From Liopterus haemorrhoidalis (Eukaryota; Arthropoda; Insecta; Coleoptera; Dytiscidae): a stretch of 64,000 nucleotides of DNA. The position numbers were made by a program, and so were the translations under genes. The notes beneath the pieces were generated by a model. The model worked only from the letters and a program-made list of their open reading frames with translations. It did no database searches and was not told where the DNA came from. Below, one piece after another: positions 53,465-64,000 of the stretch. Numbering within the stretch: the stretch's first letter is position 1; every line of letters starts with the position of its first letter. Where the stretch lies: NCBI GenBank assembly GCA_963971575.1, contig OZ020624.1, positions 7,684,903 through 7,748,902 of the forward strand. Reading direction: 5' to 3'.

Positions 53465-56186
53465 ATAATAATAATAATAATAATAATATTTATTAATGTT
53501 GATACATTATAAAAAATGTTTACACAAGTCAAATATTTAAAAAGTACAAATTTAAAATAGATAGTACAAAACAACATATTAAAATAAAAATAAAAAAATA
53601 TATAAAAAAAGTACAAATTTAAAAATGATATTAAATATAATAAGTAAAGTAAAGAAAATAAAATTACAATTTTTTACAAAGGTCATCAAAAGGATAAAAA
53701 AATAAATAAATAAATAAAAGATAAAAGATATCAGGTGTCAGAGAACACGTTAAAATCGTCCACCAGGTACTCGTCGAAATTATAGAAGGCCTTTTTGAGT
53801 AAAAAATTTTTAATTTTTGTTTTAAAATGACTTTTATCAAGGCATTTGACCTTACTCGGTAGCACATTATAAAATTTGGTGGCATAGTAATTTAACGAGT
53901 ATCTGGTTGACGATAGTCTTGTGTAATCAGGCCTGATCAGTTCTTTGCCTCTGGTATTATAGCTATGGATATTTTTTTGTAGCTTTTTGTCTTTGAAGTT
54001 AAAATGGACATTCAATAGGCAATAGTATATGTACAGGCAAGGGAACGTTAAAACGCCAAGTTCTATAAACAAGTGTTTACAACTCTCTCTGTAGCCTATT
54101 CCGCCGATAATTCTAATAACACGTCGTTGCAGTGCAAAAATTCTCACTGCATGCGTGGAATGTCCCCACGCTAGTAGCGCATAAGCAACGTGAGATTGAA
54201 AAAGCGCGTAGTATGCCGTCAATAGAACATCTTTACTCACTTTCCATCTTAAATTCCTGATACAATATATTGCCTTACATAATTTTATGGATGTCACATC
54301 AACGTGTTTCTCCCAGCTAAGGTTCATACCTAGAGTGACACCCAGAAAACATACTGACTCACTGGTAACACAGTCCAGGGCTCGTCTTGAAAAAGAAAGG
54401 TGTTGGGTTTTTGCTTGATTAGTGCAGAGTTTGTTGACTGAAAACCATATTACACTACGCTCAATATTCCACTGATTCTGTTCCACTAACTCTTCATAAT
54501 CTGGGCAATGGTTTAAAAGAGTCGTGTCGTCTGCATACAAGATAGTTTTTGCAGTATTCATATATAATGGTAGATCATTTATGAAGATTATGAAAAGTAG
54601 CGGACCCAAAATGGAGCCTTGCGGCACACCAGACTCAATCACCAGATCATCTGATCTTCTTCCATTGGTCCATACAAATTGCTTTCTATTTGACAGATAG
54701 CTTTTTAATAATTTACAGCTGTCAGGGCTAACATTGTAACAGGATAATTTAGAAATCAATATATCATGTGAGACGCAGTCAAAAGCTTTAGACAGATCTA
54801 AAAACGTTGCTATACCATGAGATCTATTTTCTATAGCTGATGTGATATACTCAACCAGTTCTAAAATAGCATGAGTAGTAGATTTTCCAGGTCTAAAGCC
54901 AAATTGACTGCTATTCAACAAGTGATTGCTTTCAAAATGTTCCATTAACTGGCGAAAAAGAATTTTTTCGAAAATTTTTGAGAAAATTGGGGTTAGGGAT
55001 ATTGGCCTATAGTTGTTTAAGTCGTCTTTATTTTTGCCTTTATAAACTGGTATAACTTTTGTTAATTTCAGCGCTGTCGGAAATGTATGCGTTACTAAAG
55101 ACGAATTAAAAACTTTGCAGAGTGGGTCAATCAAAAGATCTTTTACTCTTTTAATTAATACGGCATTTAAGTCATACGCATCTCTACTTTTACTGTTGTT
55201 CAGCGAAGTAATTGCATCCCTTACTTGATTATGAGTAATTGTTTTAAAAGTAAAGATAGGTATGTCGTTCTTGTTTATTATTGATGAGACTATATCAATA
55301 GACTCTTGGTTGCCTTGTAGTTGATTTAAAACTATGTTTTTCGTTATATCAATGAAAAAGTTATTAATCACATTAGGATGTTGAGAGCATTCATTTTTCT
55401 TGAACAAGGGCCTGGATTGATTAATTATATTCCACACTGCTTGAGGCGTGTTATCAGAATTATCTATATATTCAGAATTAGCTGTGATTTTAGATAATGC
55501 AATTTCTTGCCTGTACAGTCTTCTAACATGATTCCGAACTGCCACAGTCTGTGGATTGGGATTTTGCATATGATATGTCTGAAAAAATTGTGATAGGTTT
55601 CTTAGCTGATAAAGTTTATCATTAAACCAGGATATATTATTGTTCTTACTTTTAAGTTTAATTTTTTTTTGCGGAAAACAACTGGTAAATAATCTAAGTA
55701 CTATGTCTAAAAAGTTGTTAAAAACAGTATCACTACTTTCATCCGCTATATTTCCGTTATATGCGAAATCCCAGTTCACGTTGTTAATTCATTACAAAAC
55801 TTAAGTAGAGCAACATTGGTGATTGGTCGACACACATTTTCATTTACATTTTTATTGTTATTTAGGGAGGACTCAACTGTCTCAACTGTTAAATATTTAC
55901 GATAACCCATTCCGCTGTGGTCTGAGAAAGAGTTTTTAATTTCAAACACTTCATCAGCTTCACCTTTATCATTACAAAAAATGTTATCAAGACAGTTGTT
56001 CCCCCTGGTGTTAAAGTAGACCAGTTTCTGCATGGCAAATGCCCTAAACATATCGCAGAGTTGCATAGTTTCAGATTCTGTTTTATTAAAATGAACGTTA
56101 AAATCTCCCCCTATTAAAATCTTGTGTCCTAATTTGATACTGCCTATTGCTTTTTCTATTTTTTCCAAAAATATTTTAAAATCTCC
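53465..56186 (-). mobile_element. Non-LTR retrotransposon (Jockey/CR1-like), 5'-truncated, in HINE-A
   Basis: On the minus strand it ends in a (TTA)n tail (53465-53488) as expected of a LINE 3' terminus, and starts abruptly inside the endonuclease domain at about 56186. TATA at both junctions may be a short target duplication. First ORF absent. Confidence 0.9.
53731..56186 (-). pseudogene. LINE ORF2: endonuclease end plus complete reverse transcriptase, one frameshift
   Basis: The first frame (to 55776) has the endonuclease C-terminal part: LIGGDFNVHF, CLDNIFCN and SDHSGMGYR (the catalytic His of SDH). A frame change at about 55780 leads to a 681-codon open frame without an ATG of its own. 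Counting from 55779, its RT motifs are YRPISLTPIFSKIFEKIL (258-275), FGFRPGKS (293-300), FLDLSKAFD (326-334), GVPQGSILGP (384-393) and YADD (415-418). It ends SDT at 53731. The RT part is fully open, which suggests a young copy; truncation and one frameshift still make it inactive. I cannot decide between CR1 and Jockey clades by eye. Confidence 0.92.
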
Positions 56187-56277
56187 GTATATAAGTACTT
56201 TACGATGGCGGTCGGTCCTGTGGTGGCCACAGCTGATTTTTTACTATGGTGAAAAATGGTGTAACTTTATTTTACTA

Positions 56278-56533
56278 AAAAAGTTGCTATAAATGCAATA
56301 AGTAATAACTTTTATTTGAGACGTTTTTTGATAAAAGAAAAATTTCGAAAAATTTTTGTAATATTTTTCAAAATTTTTTCATACTTGTATGTAACGTTTC
56401 CATGGTCATGATAAATAATATCTCTGTTAGAAAATATTAAGCCAAGTTATTTCTACTCTGCTGCTAGAATGTATTTTATGCAAGTACTTTATAATGGCGG
56501 TCGGTCCTGTGGTGGCCGCAGCTGATTTTTTTT
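56278..56533 (+). repeat. HINE-A copy 11, 3' fragment
   Basis: It starts at AAAAGTTGCTATAAATGCAA and runs to the hairpin end (GGTCCTGTGGTGGCCGCAGC then TGATTTTTTTT). 5' half missing. It lies 36 bp after copy 10, so it may come from the same tandem insertion. Confidence 0.82.
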
Positions 56534-57319
56534 TAATGCATATTCACGTTATTACCTGCTTTTTACTAGTAAAACAAGTTGCAATTTCAGAAGCTGGTCA
56601 CCTTACATATATTGTATGACAATCTTTTTACCTAGATATTTTCAGTGTCAATAATTTTTATTGTTTATTGAACGTAGGAAGGAAAGTATTGAACAAGGTT
56701 AAATACAATGTTGCACGTGTCGGAAAACGCAAAGGTTCATTAACTTTACTAATTTTAAAATTTGTTAATAAAAATTAACAATTTTTTTGTAAAAGGTCAA
56801 GGCGTGCTATACTGGATTTTTAAAGATATTATTTGTAGCAATGCATATTTTAGTTTCTTAACGATTTCGTGTTAGAATAGAAAAGGACAGACATTTATCA
56901 AAATAATGTTGAAGGAAACAGCAAGTTACTGACCTAGTTTCATTAAAAATCAATGTGAGAAATAATGTTTCAAATAAATTTGCACTTAAAAGATAGTTTG
57001 TTTGGTTAAAACCAGGGGCTGAGAACGAAAAAATAGGGAAGAAGCGGCACCCTTCGGACAATTTTTATAGACCTATATGCAATATTTAGCAACAAAAAAA
57101 AGGATAGTAAGTACCCAAACACAAGACAAAAATGAATTATTTAAATTAACAAAATAATGTCCCAATGCTACCTTCAAGAGGGAGGTTTGGGACTCATTAA
57201 AGAAGCCTTGGGTAGGTTGACATTCGTCCCGCATTCTAACATTTTGTCCCGCATTTTAACATTTTGTTCTGCATTGTCCCGCATTTTGTAACTTGTATTT
57301 GAGGAAATGAGGACCTTTT
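56534..57319. other. Unassigned sequence
   Basis: 57222-57290 repeats TCCCGCATTTTAACATTTTG-like phrases four times (unit about 20 bp). No coding frame of note. Confidence 0.4.
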
Positions 57320-58374
57320 TAGGGTTTTGTAGGTATGACCAAAAAACCCTTATACCGTCATTTTGTCGTCTCTCTGTCTGTCTGTTCGGTAAAAATTGTA
57401 GCCAAACGGATAAACCTAGAGAGTTGAAATTTGGCATGCTTATACAACTCTTTGACCCGCACATATGAAAAATACTAAAACATCTAAAAAACATATCCCC
57501 CTAAAAATATAAACAAAAATGTGCTCATCGAAAAAAAAATTTTTTTTTTATAATTCTGAGTAGGGTATCAAATGAAAGCCCTTGGTACGTGGATTAACGA
57601 TCAAATTTTTATTTTTGCAAAATAAATTATTTTGAAGCGATTTTTGTCAAAATTGTGCGAACAATTTTTTGTCCCACACCCCGTAGCCCAGATGGTTTAA
57701 ACTAAAAATCTGAAAAAATTCTAAGTAATGTACATTGGTGTGAACCGGAATAGTACAACAGGAATTTTTGATCAGATTATGTTTTTGGAAAAAAACGCAT
57801 TTTTTGTGATTTTTTGCTAATAATGTACACAAGTTATAGCTTTGTAACACGCTACACTGGAACGTGTATGCTGGTGTAGTGGTTTTTGACGCTGGTTTTT
57901 CACCCAAGTAACTCGATCCGAAAAGGATCGAACCCTGCGAGAAGAGACAATATTATTTTTTTTTTTTGTTTAAATTTTTATATTGTTTAAATTATTTTTT
58001 CAAAATTCTAGTTATATTTTGGCAAATGTTGCATTTAATTTTTAAAAGCGTAAATTTAATAACCAGTGGAAATTGTTTAAATTATAATTTAATTCTGTTT
58101 CAATAAACACGAAATCAGAGGGGCAGAACTTATAACAACCAATGGAAGCCATAGGCGCAATTTTTAAAATTCTTAATGAACCTTGCTATATAAAAAAAAA
58201 AATACTGCACATATTTAGAAACCTAAAGAATAGTATTAGGCGTTCGAATTAAAATTAACAAAAAAAAATTTAATATAAAATTTGTTTTCGCATCCAAAAT
58301 AATCATCATTCACTTACTAAATACCTGCAAAACCCTGAAATGTGTGAAAATTCACACTTCACATCAATTTTTTT
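57320..58374 (+). repeat. HINE-B copy 4
   Basis: Full-length: AGGGTTTTGTAGGTATGACC at 57321, TCTG tract 57374-57386, 3' hairpin GTGTGAAAATTCACAC at 58342-58357. Cassette type 2, nearly identical to copy 3. Confidence 0.9.
57866..57944 (+). other. tRNA-like cassette type 2 (tRNA-Glu-like) in HINE-B copy 4
   Basis: TGCTGGTGTAGTGGTTTTTG, GCTGGTTTTTCACCC and GGATCGAACCCTGCGAG stand for the A box, anticodon arm and B box. An A/T-rich stretch ending in a long T-run follows at 57956-57967. Confidence 0.57.
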
Positions 58375-59008
58375 CGTTACCGTATTTTTTTTTTTTTTTC
58401 TTCACTTTCGAAATAATTATGGCAACTTTTTTTGCTATTCATTTTATTACGCTATACTTAAAATTGCATAGTTTTACATTATGGGAATTTTTGTCCATTT
58501 GTGGGTAATTTTGTACCTTGCTGTGGGAATTTTCTTCACAAAGTGTTGGCAACACTGAATCTACCCCAGTTTTTAGGAACAATCAGTTCATTTCTAAACC
58601 TCGTATCGGTCGCAGTGCTCTGAAACAAGTCTCGATTTCTGTTTTCTAGAAATTTAGTAATTTCAAATTTAATTAATAAATGAATGCCAAAATTCTATGA
58701 AACTAAGCATATGAAGGTCAGAAGACAGGAATCGATCAATATTATTTTCTAAGCGTAGCGAATTCTTTTGGTTTCTAGGTTAAGTTTTGAGGTCAAAGTT
58801 TATCTCATGGCTTTTATATTCAACACGATAGTCGCGTGTTTACCTTACATTGTTTCTTTATGGTTACATTTCCAGCAATAAGTCCATAATTCTAAATGGT
58901 AAAAACCAAGGTGTGTTTTGCTCACATATAGGCATTAAATTTATTGAGTGATTTCATTAAGCACCGGGGGTTCTCGATACACGTTATAGTTATGTTACCA
59001 GAAAGCAT
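58375..59008. other. Unassigned sequence
   Basis: AT-rich; no gene, repeat end or duplication recognised. Confidence 0.35.
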
Positions 59009-59019
59009 AAAACTACGTA

Positions 59020-60593
59020 TAGTCTATTTCACGATAAGTTGAAGTGACTATCTACTTATGGTCCTAAACACAGTGGGTGGTAATTACAAATAACTCTAAT
59101 CCCTTGTTTGTACCCATAAACTAGCCAGAGATGTATCAGGTATAAATTACATTACACCATGTAATGACACAATTGTAACAAGAAATAAACATAAGATATC
59201 ATCAAAATAAACTTTATTTTTATTATAAATACAATTAATTTATAGAACTTATAATTAAATTTAAAACATTACAATTAGTATTTGAAACATTACAATAAAA
59301 TAAATTTTAAATTAAATAATGTTTAAGATAAAAAAAAATCTTACAAGTCCAAATCATTCTCTGAATCAGTCTCTAAATTAATGATTATAGTACGTTCTAT
59401 TTGAATATAACTGTCCTCAGTTTTAATAACATGATTTACACAATTTTTCCAACTATCTACAGGGATATTTTCCACTTCTTTTTTTATGTTCTATCACAGT
59501 GCCGTTTAAAGTGGGAGAAACATTATTCCGTTTTATTTTCGCCTTTAACTGACTCCACATTGGTTCAATAGGATTGAATATACAATAATACGGAGGTAGT
59601 CGTAAAACTGTGTGTCCTTTACATTGAGCAATATTATCGCAAACATATTCTTTAGAAAAACTATAACTTTTTAATAATTTAATTAAACAATTTTTTTTAT
59701 AACTTTCTTCAAAGTAAATATCATTTTTATATAAAAAGTCTTGGATTTCCTTCTTACTGTTTGCACTATTCGGTACTTTATTTAGTTGCCGACTATGATA
59801 ACTTGCATTGTCCATAACAATAACACTGTTAGCCGGTATATTCGGGAGTAATTTATTTTCGAACCAGTTTTCGAACATTTCCGCCGTGGTATCGTCATGG
59901 TAGTCGAGTCTAGAATCTTTGATATTTTTCGCAGAAAGCAAGAGTGCATTCGGCATCCATCCAGTTTCAGAACCTGCATGAAGTATCGTAATACGTTTAC
60001 CTTTATTAGACGGTGCTCTTGTTTGACATTTATTTGACGTATCCACCCAACCTTTTGACCATCCAAACATTTTGATATGCCTGAATCCTTTCGTTTTCAA
60101 TGGATTTATTTACAATAATCCATACTGTTGTCATCGCTACTTTCGTTGCCTTGCTTGTCTCTTCTAATGCCGCTTGTTTGTTTTTGCGGTTCGTTAAATA
60201 TAAATACACATTGGCCATAATTTCTTTAGCTTCTACAGGTAAATATATACAAGTTTTTTCCCGATTTTTTTTATTGTATCTTGCACTAAATCATCATCTT
60301 CTATCATGGTCACATAGTCATCTGCTTCATTTGCTTGCACAGAAGTTAATTGTTCGTTCCAAGAACGCCACATTTTTCTAACACGTACTGAACTATTTAA
60401 CACAAATCACAAGTTACCTGATAGAAAATTCAAAGCGAAGTGAAAAGATGTTTAAAACATCTGCAATTTATACCTGATACATCACTGACTAGTTTATGGG
60501 TGCAAACAAGGGATTAGTGTTATTTGTAATTACCACCCACTGCGTTTAGGACCATAAGTAGATAGTCACTTCAACTTATCGTGAAATAGACTA
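59020..60593 (-). mobile_element. Sailor-like (about DD82E) Tc1/mariner-superfamily element
   Basis: TA on both sides (59018-59019, 60594-60595). Inverted ends of about 125 bp: TAGTCTATTTCACGATAAGT with GGGTGGTAATTACAAATAAC and, further in, ATGTATCAGGTATAAATT mirror the right end (60470-60593). It interrupts the left end of the 59009 element. Confidence 0.9.
59341..60373 (-). pseudogene. Sailor-like transposase, frameshifted and internally deleted
   Basis: Start MWRSWNEQLTSVQANEADDY at 60373. After a frameshift near 60275: LPVEAKEIMANVYLYLTNRK and a helix-turn-helix-like TSKATKVAMTTVWIIVN. A deletion and frameshift near 60105 remove the linker and the first catalytic Asp. Then WVDTSNKCQTRAPSNKGKR, ITILHAGSETGW, SVIVMDNASYHSRQ (second Asp) and PPYYCIFNPIEPMWSQLK (Glu). 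I count 81 residues between this Asp and the Glu, close to the DD82E spacing reported for Sailor. A third frameshift near 59485 precedes the end TDSENDLDL and the stop at 59341. Confidence 0.85.
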
Positions 60594-60894
60594 TACACAC
60601 GGGATAGAAAACTAGCGTTTAGTTCTGCTATAGTGTCACTATAGCTGTGTGACCGTTTCGTATAGTCCCATACTATTCGTATAGTTGAACTATACGCTAG
60701 TTTTTTAGCTATAGTATAGTAGAAAACTATCCCCGTGTGAATACCCTCATTATAGACTATACGAAAACTTGCAGCTATACCAACAAGAATGGATAGTGGA
60801 TAGTTGAGCTCTGGCTCAGGCGGTTTTTCTACGTTATTTTTCCATAGCGGAAAGTAGGTGAACTAGTGGAGGTTATTCACGCATTGGTTTAAAC

Positions 60895-61402
60895 TAGCGG
60901 TTCTTAAACTAGGGTCCGCGATACAATTTTGACATTAACTTTACATCCCCCAAATTTTCGCTTTTATTCAAATAACTCATTTAATAAGAATCCTACATGA
61001 TCAAGACTTTTTGTATGTGTTGTTACCTAACTAGTTATTGACATAACTAAACAATAAAATCTAATTTGACCAATATTTGACCAAAAAATGTTTGTATGAG
61101 TTTAACGTATTATAATTTTGTAACTTTTTTAATTCTTTTTACTGCTATTTTTATTCATTTTATCTTTTTTATCCTATATGCTAATAAAAAAGTTCATCCC
61201 TATAAATGCGCAAAACCATTTATTAAAATAACCAGCGATACTTTTTTACCAATATTTACTATAACATATAGTGCCCATGAGATTATTGAGCCAGAAATTA
61301 AGTCTCAAGAACGAGGTAAAATGCCTAGGGTTGGGATGGGGTCTGCAAAAAAAATGTTTTTCAAGAGAGGGTCCTCGGACTACATAAGTTTAAGAACCCC
61401 TG
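60895..61402. mobile_element. Non-autonomous hAT element, TSD GTTTAAAC
   Basis: 8-bp duplications GTTTAAAC at 60887-60894 and 61403-61410. The ends TAGCGGTTCTTAAACTAGGG and AGTTTAAGAACCCCTG mirror each other apart from the first base. The target itself is palindromic. The long hydrophobic frame across its right half has no homology I recognise. Confidence 0.9.
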
Positions 61403-61711
61403 GTTTAAACAACAAAAGTGAAGGTTATAAATATTAAAATTTTATTATACTGTTTTACAAGTTTGTTTTTATTTTTGTAGAACAATTATAAACTATATAT
61501 TATAATTACATATTAATACATTAAGAATACAAATTAATTTATAAATACAAAAGAAAATGTCTAAAAATGAAGAAAAAGTAGTTTAATTAGCATAAGCCAT
61601 TGTTTTGTCCAAACACACCTTATCGTTCTTTCTGCCTCTTTTTTTTCACAAACATTTCAACCAAAAATTGATGTACGCTCAAAATTCAACTATAGCAACC
61701 CTACAAATATA

Positions 61712-63021
61712 CAAGGTGTCTCAAAAGAAATTTTATATTTAGTGGATCGATTAAAAAAAAAGTAAGCCGTATATAGAAAAAATGTTTATTAATTATTAAA
61801 ATACACTTTTTGGGGATTTATTTCTTAAAAATAATATCGTCTAAATGTAGACCGTCGCGTTCTCGGCACTCATTTAATCGAACAGTAAAATTACTTATGA
61901 CGTCTCGGCAGGTGGACTCAGGGATGGCTGCCATTTCGTGACGGATATTTTCTTTCAAATGCGCCAGTGAAGTCGGTTTATTGGCGTAAACTTTAGATTT
62001 AAGATAACCCCATAGGATAAAGTCCATAGGGGTTAAATCTGGACTGCGTGGAGGTCAATTTATGTCACCTCTCCGGGAGATCAATTTGCCTGAGAAAATT
62101 TCACGAACACGTGGCAGAGACATATTGGACGTGTGTGAAGTTGCTCCGTCCTGTTGGAACCATGTTCTTTGGTTATAGCCAGGAAAGCTTTGCAGTTCAG
62201 GTACCAAGAAGTTGTCTAACATCTCCACATAACGCTCTGCATTCACTGTAACTGCACGCCCCCTTTAGTCTTCAAAAAAGTAAGGGCCGATAATTCCTCG
62301 CGCCGACATCGCAGCCCATACGGTCACTTTAGGCGAATGTAGGGGTTTCTGATGTTTGCGTTTCGGATTCGTTGCACTCCAGTAGCGGCAGTTCTGCTTA
62401 TTTACGTGCCATTAAAGATGAAAATGAGCTTCATCCGAAAACAAAATGTTGGTAAACGTTGAAAATCGCTGAATCACCTGATTTACGAAATTAAGCCTCT
62501 GACTGGCATCTTGGGGCTTTAATTCTTGCACCAATTGAATTTTGTAGGGGTGCAGCTTTAGGTCTTTGTGCATAATGCGATGTAATGATGATCTATGCAC
62601 ATTTAAAGCACTTGCGCGCTTCCGAATTGAAAGGTTCGGGTCGTCACGAATAGACTGATTAACATTCTCCACGTTTTCTACCGTTCTTGATGACCTAGGT
62701 CGCCCGGATTTTTATTTATCCAGCGTTGTACCAGTCTCTTCAAACTTTTTAACCCAATGTCGAATGAGAGGAATGCTTGGCGCATCATTTAAGTGGCGAA
62801 AACCTCGAATACTGCAGAATTTTCTACGCGCTACAGTCGCCGAATCACCGTTTTTGTAAAACTCTCGCACGCATAACGCGCGGTTTGCTCCCGAGAAACG
62901 CTCCATAGCGACTGAATTCCCAAGAGCCAGGCTACCGATTGACATAACCCCCACACCCCTCGGATACGTTGCGTTCACGCAGTAAGCTAAATAAATATAA
63001 AATTTCTTTTGAGACACCTTG
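61712..63021 (-). mobile_element. Rosa-like DD41D element, copy 2, full length
   Basis: TA on both sides (61710-61711, 63022-63023). The ends CAAGGTGTCTCAAAAGAAAT and TTTCTTTTGAGACACCTTG mirror. 1310 bp, against 918 bp for the copy at 11880; shared parts are nearly identical. Confidence 0.94.
61818..62906 (-). pseudogene. Rosa-like DD41D transposase, full length with stop codons
   Basis: Start MERFSGANRALC at 62906. DNA-binding region as in copy 1; TCA to TAA turns Ser into a stop after TTLDK (62709). First Asp in NILFSDEAHFHL, then a stop at 62412 from a small local frame disturbance; VTVWAAMSARGI; a stop after FFED near 62266; second Asp in FQQDGATSHTS; TGG to TGA at GDIN (62055); third Asp in LTPMDFILWG. 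The two last Asp are 41 residues apart. All segments remain in one frame and all three Asp persist. End DDIIFKK, stop at 61818. Confidence 0.93.
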
Positions 63022-63231
63022 TACTATACGTCTAGTTTTGATTCCTCCTCGTGTGGCCCACCTGTATAGTAATATTTCTGTATAACGTATAGTTCGACTA
63101 TAGGATAGTAAAATTTTGCGTATAGCTGACTATAACTAGAGCTCATGTGAACATATATGCTAGTTTACTATACCTATAGTAAAAACTATAAGCTAGTTTT
63201 CTATCCCGTATGTACGTAGCTTTACAAATGT

Positions 63232-64000
63232 TGTAAGGGAGATAATTTTGGTATTATTTCATAAATAAATTCATTTTATCATTCAATTAGAGTAAAATAT
63301 TTAATCTGTTAAACGATACAAAAATAATCTATTGCTTAGAAAGGGCATTTAATATAACGGGAGATTGTTTATTATTGCAACTTGACACTTTTGTCAATGT
63401 AACATGAAATGTGAATCGTAAATTAGTGTGTTAAAAAAATATACGTCAACCATAAGCACATAACTAATAATTAATTTTTGTCTGAGATATAAATATTATG
63501 ATTCGGCTATTTTCTAATGGGATATTTATCTGAGTTATCACCAATAAATTATGAATTTTAAGATAGTACAAGACAGACAATCAAGAGGTGTTAAATGACA
63601 TTTAACAGTTGGGCGATGTAAGCATTTTTAGGGTGGTCACGTTTTAAGTAGTTCAGCTAAAACCGTCGTAGTGGTTAAGTCATGTTAGAGAGTTAATTTT
63701 TAAACCGTCGTGAAGTTAAGTCGTGTTTTTAATTAGAGTGAGATTTCGTTAACCATGGGTTAGAGTCATTTAGGGTGTTCGGTTGGACTAGTAAAATGTA
63801 ACAAGTAATTCCGTATGAACGTTAGTGTAGTGCCCAGCTAAAGACATGTGAGAGATAAATGGTTTTAGAATATGTCAGTCAGGACTGTGGTGTCCAGTGG
63901 ACAAATTAGTGATTAGTGCTAAAGAGTCCAGTACTTAGTGTTTGTGAATGTCTCATTTGGATTTAGCTGTATCGACGTAATTGTAAGTCCAGTGTAATTA
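63232..64000. mobile_element. Second copy of the LTR, cut by the window edge
   Basis: It begins TTGTAAGGGAGATAATTTTG and follows the 2004-2994 LTR with scattered differences to the edge, so it corresponds to about its first 770 bp. Same orientation. Whether a retrotransposon body follows cannot be seen. Confidence 0.85.

Larger units (their letters stand above)
52974..56242 (+). repeat. HINE-A copy 10, interrupted by a LINE
   Basis: 5' end TTTTTACCGAACGCC with an unusually short TCTG tract (53101-53119), body to GAATGTATTTTATA (53464), then the LINE, then TAAGTACTTTACGATGGCGG and the 3' hairpin to 56242. A segment around the GTTGATCAACTT motif is also missing. Confidence 0.88.
59009..63223. 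mobile_element. Large inverted-repeat element, interrupted by three DNA transposons
   Basis: The left end AAAACTACGTA (59009-59019) continues after the Sailor-like element as CACACGGGATAGAAAACTAG (60596-60615). The right end, reversed, reads AAAGCTACGTACATACGGGA then TAGAAAACTAGC (63223 down). Both arms continue with many ACTATA/TATAGT phrases. Remaining own sequence is 60596-60894, 61411-61711 and 63022-63223. No coding of its own recognised. Confidence 0.75.

Noticed and set aside
61096..61437. 113-codon frame with a hydrophobic start inside the hAT element at 60895
   Set aside because: The frame crosses the element's right end and its target duplication, so it cannot be a conserved gene; no motif recognised.
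42248..64000. Remaining protease exons (Asp102, Ser195 regions)
   Set aside because: No AALI/DIAL- or GDSGGP-like coding with splice sites was seen by eye in the non-repeat parts; they probably lie beyond the window, but a profile search would be needed to be sure.

Overview
The window is a piece of a repeat-saturated, AT-rich animal nuclear genome, almost certainly an insect. Host coding sequence is spliced and sparse. There is a membrane-anchored DUF229 (sulfatase-fold) protein whose single long exon runs off the left edge, and three separate exons of a CLIP-domain trypsin-like serine protease (an arthropod family). Their splice phases fit each other exactly across about 19 kb (21877-40739). 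The rest is transposable elements in several layers. The mix of rosa-type DD41D, Tc1, mariner, Sailor-like, pogo-like, piggyBac, hAT, PIF/Harbinger and non-LTR elements fits an insect; I cannot name the order or species.

Layout. 1-1589: DUF229 exon, minus strand. 1668-11870: the remains of one piggyBac-type element bounded by TTAA. Other elements have landed in it: a Tc1 element with IR/DR ends (itself holding a solo LTR), two kinds of Helentron-like repeats, a 150-bp tandem array, a hAT element and a DD41D deletion derivative. 11880-21500: a deleted rosa copy, the 3' end of a LINE, Helentron-like repeats, and a mariner fragment split by a hAT element. 21877-40739: the protease gene, with introns of about 13.8 and 4.65 kb filled by hAT, Tc1, Harbinger and Helentron-like insertions. 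40777-58374: more of the same, including a mariner, a THAP-containing element, a pogo-inside-hAT nest, and a LINE inserted in a Helentron-like repeat. 59009-63223: a large inverted-repeat element hit in its own left end by a Sailor-like element and elsewhere by hAT and rosa elements. 63232-64000: a second copy of the LTR seen at 2004.

The most unusual content is two high-copy families, here called HINE-A and HINE-B. Both have subterminal inverted repeats, a (TCTG)n tract near the 5' end, a short hairpin near the 3' end and T-rich flanks. This is the architecture described for Helentron-associated elements (DINE-1/HINE type). A HINE-A insertion can be compared with its own empty site inside another repeat in this window, and it shows no clear target duplication. 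HINE-B carries an internal cassette resembling a tRNA gene (A box, B box, trailing T-run), and the cassette is of three different types in different copies, inside the same flanking arms.

No transposase here reads as intact; nearly all copies have frameshifts, stops or internal deletions. Element boundaries are supported by perfect or near-perfect target-site duplications wherever stated. Family assignments rest on recognised motifs, not on database searches.
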